NCBI RefSeq assembly: GCF_024166365.1
Contig: NC_064820.1
Location: 60,799,501-60,863,500 of the forward strand
Direction of reading: 5' to 3'
DNA length: 64,000 nucleotides
Source of the DNA: Elephas maximus indicus
Lineage: Eukaryota; Chordata; Mammalia; Proboscidea; Elephantidae
Under the pieces are notes generated by a model, which saw nothing but the letters and a program-made list of their open reading frames with translations, was not told where the DNA came from and did not search any database. Below are positions 22,186 through 64,000 of this stretch, piece by piece. The translations under genes were made by a program, and so were the position numbers. The first letter of the stretch is position 1. Every line of letters starts with the position of its first letter.

Positions 22186-25100
22186 CTAAAATGGAATTTG
22201 CGTTGCCATCAGGAAATTGGTGTGTGTGTGTGTGTTTCACATAATTTAAAGATTGTCATAAATTGGTAAGGGGAAAATGTGGGGTAGGGGTTATACTATT
22301 TTCTTTACTCTTATTATTTTGCTTAAACATTTCACACATCATTTAAAAAAAAAAAAGCTAAAACGAGGAAAAGAGAGAGAGTTTTCGCATGGGAATATAG
22401 CTGAAAGATGGCGGAAGAACATTTACTCCCTGCTTTCATGTTTCCTTGTGGCAGGCTTCTGTTAGTAATGCTCCTGGCTTCTCCACTCCTGGGAGGCAGA
22501 GTGACTTTCTGAGAGTATCTTTGGAGAGCTAGACACCCGTGGCTCACACTCTTCTAGTTCCTTCTCTGTGCATCTGCCTTCCAGCAGAGTGTCCTGGGCT
22601 GCTTTCTGCCCTTGCAGGAAGAGGCCTGTAACCAGCCTGGCCAGTGACCCATTGAGCCTAATTCAGAGGTGGAGTATTTGTGAGCCAGTTGGGTCACAGG
22701 TCTGAAACCACCTTCTCCAGGGTTTTGTAGTAATGCTTACTTTGATTCTCCATTGATCTGCCCCTTGCATCCAACTCTCAGTTCTAAACTTGGATGCAAA
22801 GGAAGGTATGTATTGGGCCCATCAAATCCTAACATGGAATTTATATAACCAGAATTTGACCACTTCTGACCACCTTCACTTATATACTACCAGCTTTTTC
22901 ACTTGGTTTATTGCAATTTCAGTAGCCTAATTGCCTTTCCACTTACATTGTTGTACCCCAACCTGTATTACAGACGAGATCACTAAGAGTGATCCTTTAA
23001 AAATATAAGTCAGCTCTTAATATGCTTCTGCTAAAAACCCTCCAATGACTCTTCATTTCACAGAGTAAGTGCCAAAGTCCTCCACATACATGATGTAGCC
23101 ACTCCTTATCTCTGATCTCATCTGCTCTCCTCCTTGCTCACTCTACCCACCATACTGGCCTTGCTGCTCTTTGAACCTGCCAGGCATACTCTCACCTGAG
23201 GGCCTTTGTACTTGTTCTCTCTGCCAGGAATGATCATTCCCCCAGATAACCACAGTTTGTTGTTACCCTCTTAGTGAGAGGCCTTGCCTAACCGCCCTAC
23301 TTAAATACTTAAATTTACGGTCCCCTGACTCCCACCTCTGACGCTCCTCATTCTACTTCCTTAGTTTATTTTTCTCTGGCATTTATCACCATCTGACATA
23401 CTATACATTTTACTTGTCATCTCAATAGTGTACATAATGGAGTACTAGTGCCTTCAACATGGTTCAACAGTTGACAGTATTTCAATGACTGAGACATAGT
23501 TTGTCCCAGTATCTCTGAATCGTTTGCCTCACAGTTTAAGGCAATTTTTTTTGTTGTTATATCGTTGTTCAGGTAATCTGTTAGTTGAGTCTTTTGAGAA
23601 AGGGCTTCCATTTGACACTTGGCATGTATGTATATACACATCCATGAGTATTTGATTTTTTGCCAGTTTCATTTGTCTTTTGTGTCACCAAGATCCTAAG
23701 ATGCCAGAGGGGCTTGGTCAAGAAGACCCTGCTATCTAGACTTAGTGACTAAGTACTATGGGAAAGGCTCTGGGGGATACAAAGAATAAAACATGATTCC
23801 TGCCCGTAAAATGCCCACTGTAGGAGTATAAAGCTTGCCTACTACCATGGGGTGCAGTGAGGATATTTTTAAAAATAAAACATTGATATTTAAAAAATTA
23901 AAACGGCCATTTTCATTGTTTTCTAATTTTTTAGATTTATACATGGCTGATTTCATTTCTCACATGCTTATGAAATACTTATTCTACATCAGAAAACACC
24001 TTTGTGACAGTAATGCTTTACCTCCTTGTAAAAACACACCCTCATCAAGATCAAGGTATACACACGGAATCTCTCTAAAGTGAATGTCAGTTGTATATTA
24101 AAACTACAAAAAATGGGAGACTTCTTGGTCTAGGACGACAAATTCAGTGCCCCTTGTGCACTGTTTTGTCACAGAGAACCCAATCAGACACCAAGAGGAT
24201 TGTGATTAAGGACAGCTTATTTGAATGGAAAATGGTAACCAGTGCTTTATCCCAGGGACTAGTCTAAATTAAAATGAAAGCATATATGACGAAATGTCCA
24301 AGTCCGCAGATGCCACGAGGCCTTTAAGTCAGAGGAACATCTGGCTCCAAAAGCAAACCATTGGTGGAAATTAATGATCAAAATGGAAAAGGTCTGGAAG
24401 TCACTAGAGATTATTCTGCTTCCAGGAAGCTGCTTCTCCCTCACAGGCCTGAAGTACCATGTAGCACTCACACGGCACTTGCTGCAGCTGCATTCTTGGC
24501 TGTATCTGCAATACTTCTGCTGGTGCCCCCTCTGAAGGCACGGCTGTGCATCTGTGAGCACCTCAGAGCTCGCACAGTGAGGTCCTCGGGCGGCTGTGAA
24601 GGAAGGAATGTGCTTTTAGACTAGTTACCAAGGCAAACGAGTCAAGGTTTTTGCTTTCATTTTATCCTCTTCTTGCCCTTGTGCAACATCTGGATATTAT
24701 ATAAAGTTTAATCACTGCATATTAAGAATGGAACTAGAGAAAGCTCTGGTGAGAGCAAATGAAATACGGAGACAAACTTGTGAAATTAGGCTAAGACAAA
24801 CTCCGTAGCTTAAAAAGATGAAGGCTGCAGGAAGATACAAGTCTGTAAAACCATGGTTATTAAAGATAAGGAAGACTCGTTCGCCGTAAGTATGTCCCAA
24901 AATTTTCCAATTTCAAACATCATGACTTCCTAAAAGGCATGATTGCCTAGAACAGTGCCTGAAACACAACAGATATTCAGTCAATGTTTCCTGAATGACA
25001 ACTACAAGCATAATCCGCACCTTGGGACAGTAGGAACATTACTATAGATGGAGAACTACTACAGCAGATTTAAGAAAAACTTATTTTATCTACTGACCTT

Positions 25101-25239
25101 ATTACTTACCCATCAGATATCTTATCTACTACATCTAAACCCAACCTAACAGTAGTAAAGTATCTACCCATTTGGTATAGTTCAAGATTCGCTGAATAAA
25201 AAATTTATTTGTGGCAAATACTCACACGAACCAAGAAAA
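22186..25239. other. Intergenic gap between convergent SETD9 and MIER3
   Basis: It contains a TG run (22219-22235), the L2 at 22920-23425 and a short MIR-like end (about 24930-24995). No supported exon; open frames at 24259-24624 lack any recognisable domain. Confidence 0.5.
22920..23425 (+). repeat. L2 LINE 3' end
   Basis: Blocks in L2 order: CTCCAATGACTCTTCATTTC, GAACCTGCCAGGCATACTC, GAGGGCCTTTGTACTTG, CTGCCAGGAATGATC, GAGAGGCCTTGCCTAACC, TATCACCATCTGACATACTA. Confidence 0.8.
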
Positions 25240-28200
25240 AAAAAAGATTTCCAGATTTTTATTTCTGGAACTGTACATCAGGTATTAAAGTACAACAAAT
25301 ACAAAATAATGCTCAAAAAAATCAGTGTTTATGTACAAATATTAAAATCAATGCAACAATAGCAACTTCCTCTTGAACATCTGATACTAAAACTTGTGAT
25401 TGTCACTAATTTATCTCATACTCACAGGGTACTTATTTCAAACTGGGACAAATGGAATCACTGGTCATCTAAGAAGAATATTAATATCTACCATATTTAA
25501 CAATAAAACTAATAGTTTCCTCCTTTTAGTGAAAAAATTAGGAACTTTTTAAAAAACATAGTAACGTCAATATTTTTATAAATTATTTCAATTTCCATTT
25601 GTAGACAATGTGCTTTGAAACTCTGGGCAAACAAATCTCCTTGGTGGTCAGGTGTATTCATTAGCTTACATTCAAAGTTGAAATATTCATTAGAGACTTT
25701 GGTTAAATTAAATAGTATCACTACGCTCTGTCAGATCTGATGTTCTCAAATGTTTATGACCTTCAATTTTAAAAATTGAAAAGGAAACAACTGCACAATT
25801 CTTTGACCTAATTGTACACACTTTAGCATTTTTTAAGCAGTATTCTACATCCTTCAAGTAAATTCAGCAGTTGACCATGACAAGAGGAAAACTAAACATT
25901 TAAAAAGCTAGAATGAAAAAGATGAAGCATGGCTAACAAAAGTATTGCTATAATCACAGCACCAGTTACATTTCTAAATGAATATGCTGTCCTCTTCAAA
26001 TTCCCTGTACATAAAAGGTACGTCAGCCAACACTGCAATTGCTCACCATGGATTTTTGGTTTGTTCATACGAAAGTAACGTGGCAAAGGGCAAATAAAAA
26101 AAAAGAAACCCAAAAAGAATTCATCACAGTTTGTTATAAGAATTGTGCTTAACACTTGATAATAAAGGCATTATTGTTTCTTCATATGATTGCAAACTGG
26201 CTGTTTTCATGCTCTCAAACGCAATTCTTTTAATAAACAGTAACAAATTCTCTGTTAAAATGTTAAACTGGGGGGGGGGGAAGCCCAGTAAATCCAGCTT
26301 TTGAAAGAAAATTCAATAAATAGCTATTTTACATGGATAAAGTCATAGTGGTACAATTATAAATGTCACATCAAGCATGCACAAAAATGGTATTATACAT
26401 GGCAGAAGTAGTCAGAAAATATTGAATTAGATCTAAAAAGATAGGAAGAATTTACACATATATACAAAAATCTCGCAAATTATTGCCTCATTTTAACAAG
26501 GAATTAAAAGTAAACGTTACCAGCTAGCTAGCACTCTCTAAGAGGCTAAAATCAGATTGGCATTTAAAAATCTAGTAAACTAGCTGGAATTTTATTTTTC
26601 TCTCATACCATTTTCTGGATTTTGGTCAAAAAACTTTATTAAATAACTAAAGTGTCCATTCAACTTGCTGATAATCCAAACTTTAGATAAGAAACACCGT
26701 TTCCATCTTCTATCAAGATCCCAGCAATGCATAGATAAACTGAATATATTACTGCATCAGCTACTGAGAATGGGCATGGTCATTTAAGTGCAACTGGTAT
26801 TAGCATTCAGTCATCTTTGTGTAAATTATTTTATACAAACCAGCCACTGTAAACCCAGAGTCAAAAGTAAAGTTACAACAATGGAAGATTCTGGCCAGTA
26901 TCTTACTCAATTACAGAAAACGTACTGATTTTTAACACAAGAAATAAGGTTCAAAATTTAGCACAACAACACAGCCATCAGAAGCTGACAACTTGGATGA
27001 AAGTATCAGAAAGCAACACAGGGCCCAGGCTACCCATTATTTACTGTGTGCATACAAGAATGCTAGAGTTTAGATGTATAAATTAGAGACTGATTTTTAA
27101 GTTATTAATTTAACTACTTTTGTCCACTGCGCTAAACTAAATTTTATAGTAAATGTGCAACTGCGTAAACACTTCAAAGCAATCTTCATTAAAATTCTGC
27201 AAAGAAAAACAATACACATCATCCAAAATAAAGGATGTCATTGCAGTTCACAGTTTGTGTAATAAATACCCTCCCTTTCAATCACTAAGATTACTACATC
27301 CTATCTACTCATCAGCACAACCTTGAAGCGACTTAGACTTGGAAATATCAGCAATGCAGCCAAATATTTAAGTTTTTTGCAAAGGAACATAACTAGTAAA
27401 AAAAAAAAAAAATTTTAATTAAGATGGTACAAAAAAAGTAAAATTGTGTCTTAACTGTACTACTATAAAAGCAAAGCCTATTACATCCTAATACTGTATT
27501 AAATATTGTTTGAATTCACCTTATAACTTAAAGATGCACGTCCATAGAGCAAAACGGCCAAAGTTTATGACAATGGCTTCTCATTCACAATGTTTGGAAT
27601 AAAAATAAAATTAAGTTTGAGATGCATCTAAACGTCTATCACTTTTAAAAACGTAAAGTGGTTAAGTACCATTCTATTTCAGATAGGAACTCACATTTTT
27701 CTTGCCAAATGTTCACGCCAAACAAAAAAGCTTAAATTACTTCAAGGTTCTACTGCATTACGTATAAAATCTAGAAGTCCCTCCTAAATATTAACACTGA
27801 ACTGCAGTGCTACAAACAACTTAAAGAGGTGTCCCAAAATGTAAACCACTGAATGACAACATCCTAGGCTTTGCAGACCGTGCCTCCACAAGTCGACTGC
27901 CTCAGGATCAACTAAATTTATACAATGACCGGTATTAATTTTTAAGTTTACAATCTTGACAATGGTGGACAAAATCCCATCTGAATACCACACTTCAAAG
28001 GCCAAATTTTTAGCCAGTAAATGAAGTTACACAGAACTCTTCTGGCAGTAAGATCACCCATTCTGTGTAAGGTAGCCCTGGTCTAAAATTTTGAAATAGG
28101 ATCCAAGCAAGCGTCTTCACAATTTGCACGCAGTTCCTTGTGCTGGCTTCCATAAAGATGGACTTGCTGTTTTGTAAACTGAAGTGCTCTACTTGAATAT

Positions 28201-28801
28201 CATGAGAGAAGTCTCCATTAAAAAAAAAAATCCTTGCATGTTTGTGCAGTTTAAAGAAACCTACCCCTGCTTTTATTTAATTAAGAAAATAAAACCAAAA
28301 AAGAAAAATGCTACATTGAGCAGGGACGGGGATCGGTACCTGTAAACATTGTTATTCCACTGCATCCATTATGGCAAAAGGAATTTACACAAGAAGAAGC
28401 CACTCCATTCAGTTCAGAACTTCTGTGCTGGTTTTGAGCTGGTGGCCTCTGTCTACAGGTTTTAAAATTGGGAGTGAGGGCAGTGAGGAACAGAAAAGAA
28501 TAGAAAACGGAGGGACCAAGGAGGAGGTATTGGGGGCTGAGGAAGAGAGAAGCAGAGCTTAAAGCTGCACCACAAAGTTCAATCTTAGTTCCCAACTCTG
28601 CTGATCATAGTTCATTTCCACATTTATGGATTGAAAAATGAAAATACTCTTGATAAATCAAGATATAGTTCTATACATACTGACATCACTGATGTCATAG
28701 TGAAAAAGGTTCAAACTTCCAGTGAAAGACTAAGCAAACCTGATAGCTCCCCTCAAGTCTACTGGTACTGCACACCCACTGCTCCTGGGCTCCTCCCTGG
28801 G
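25240..28801 (-). other. MIER3: MIER3 3' UTR, about 3.5 kb
   Basis: Unbroken AT-rich sequence follows the stop and has no recognisable SINE or LINE insertion, unlike the rest of the window. It ends at AATAAA candidates (plus-strand TTTATT at 25258-25263 and 25204-25209); the first is followed on the minus strand by a T-run and GT-rich sequence. The end is inferred, and internal AATAAA copies (near 26591 and 28270) could give shorter forms. Confidence 0.65.
25258..25263 (-). terminator. MIER3: Likely MIER3 distal polyadenylation signal
   Basis: AATAAA on the minus strand is followed within 30 nt by a T-rich run and TTGGTTCGTGTG, a good downstream GU-rich element. A second hexamer at 25204-25209 is the alternative. 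Confidence 0.55.
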
Positions 28802-63522
<34,721 letters not shown>

Positions 63523-63529
63523 CTAGGAG

Positions 63530-64000
63530 AGAGAAAAGAAAACGTGCGGTTAGATCGCGCAGCCCGGGAAGAGGCAGCGCCGGCAACAGGGCGCAGAGGA
63601 GGCGGAGCTGAGCGCTTCTCCGCAGCTGCCAAAAGTGCAAGACGTAGCTTCGCTCCAATCGCTCCCGGCCCCTTTCGGGCCCCCTCTTGGCTGCCTCGCC
63701 TTCCTCCCCAAGTCCCCAGAGTGCAAACTCGCAGACCCGGGACGAAGCCCCGAATCTAACAGGCAACTCCAAATCGTCCCTTGGAGCTCAGAAAGTTACA
63801 AAGCATAGAAGCAAAACCTAGCGCAGTCGGCTCGCAGCATCGGTCCCCCATCCCCGGCATCTCCGGAGTCCCGCAAATCTCCGTGCCCCAAACCCCTCTT
63901 CGCAACGCAACACCCATTCTCGGAAGGGACTCTCCCTCCGAGCACCTAGTCCACCCCCTGGGACTCGGGAGCCCCAACTCCGGGGCTGTCCTCTGCCCTG
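63530..64000 (-). promoter_or_regulatory. MIER3: Edge of the MIER3 CpG island
   Basis: GC and CpG content rise sharply right of about 63540 and stay high to the window end, while the left flank is AT-rich. The position fits the MIER3 5' region. No initiating ATG followed by GCGGAG and a donor is found, so exon 1 lies beyond 64000. Confidence 0.7.

Overview
The window is nuclear DNA of an afrotherian mammal, most likely an elephant or a close relative. It carries about two dozen copies of a tRNA-derived SINE of the AfroSINE type, together with an RTE (BovB-like) LINE whose 3' tail matches the SINE tail. Older mammalian repeats (MIR, L2, L1M, Tigger1, a MaLR-type LTR) lie beneath them. Genes are split into short exons with GT-AG introns, base composition is AT-rich, and CpG islands occur only at about 15.2-15.9 kb and from about 63.5 kb to the right edge.

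Two protein-coding genes can be rebuilt exon by exon. SETD9 (+ strand, CDS 15394-21757, six coding exons) gives exactly 299 codons plus a stop. MIER3 (- strand, CDS 63522 down to 28802, twelve coding exons seen) gives 548 codons plus a stop, and only the first few codons lie beyond the right edge. The genes are convergent: SETD9 should end near 22.18 kb and MIER3 near 25.2 kb, leaving about 3 kb between them. In human, the order MAP3K1 - SETD9 - MIER3 is known on 5q11.2, and this window fits the SETD9-MIER3 part.

Layout: 1-15.2 kb is intergenic and repeat-rich (an L1M 3' UTR broken by RTE and SINE insertions, an L1M ORF2 relic, an ancient repeat, many AfroSINEs). 15.2-22.2 kb is SETD9 with its CpG island and a 16-bp-period minisatellite in intron 1. 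22.2-25.2 kb is intergenic and holds an L2. 25.2-28.8 kb is the MIER3 3' UTR, with no SINE copy recognised. 28.8-63.5 kb is the MIER3 body; its introns hold a MaLR-type LTR, a Tigger1 copy with two L1 insertions, a CpG-rich hairpin element, and a nearly full-length RTE element with nested insertions. 63.5-64 kb is the edge of the MIER3 CpG island.

SETD9 is a SET-domain protein and MIER3 an ELM2-SANT corepressor, so both are chromatin proteins; nothing in the sequence shows that they act together. No bacterial-type system, CRISPR array, viral coding gene or other novel protein system was found. The most informative signals concern retroposon biology: two SINE types sharing the RTE tail, one of them with a body that matches the RTE 5' region; tail-only micro-insertions; a dimeric SINE inside one target-site duplication; and a SINE landing beside a MIER3 splice donor.
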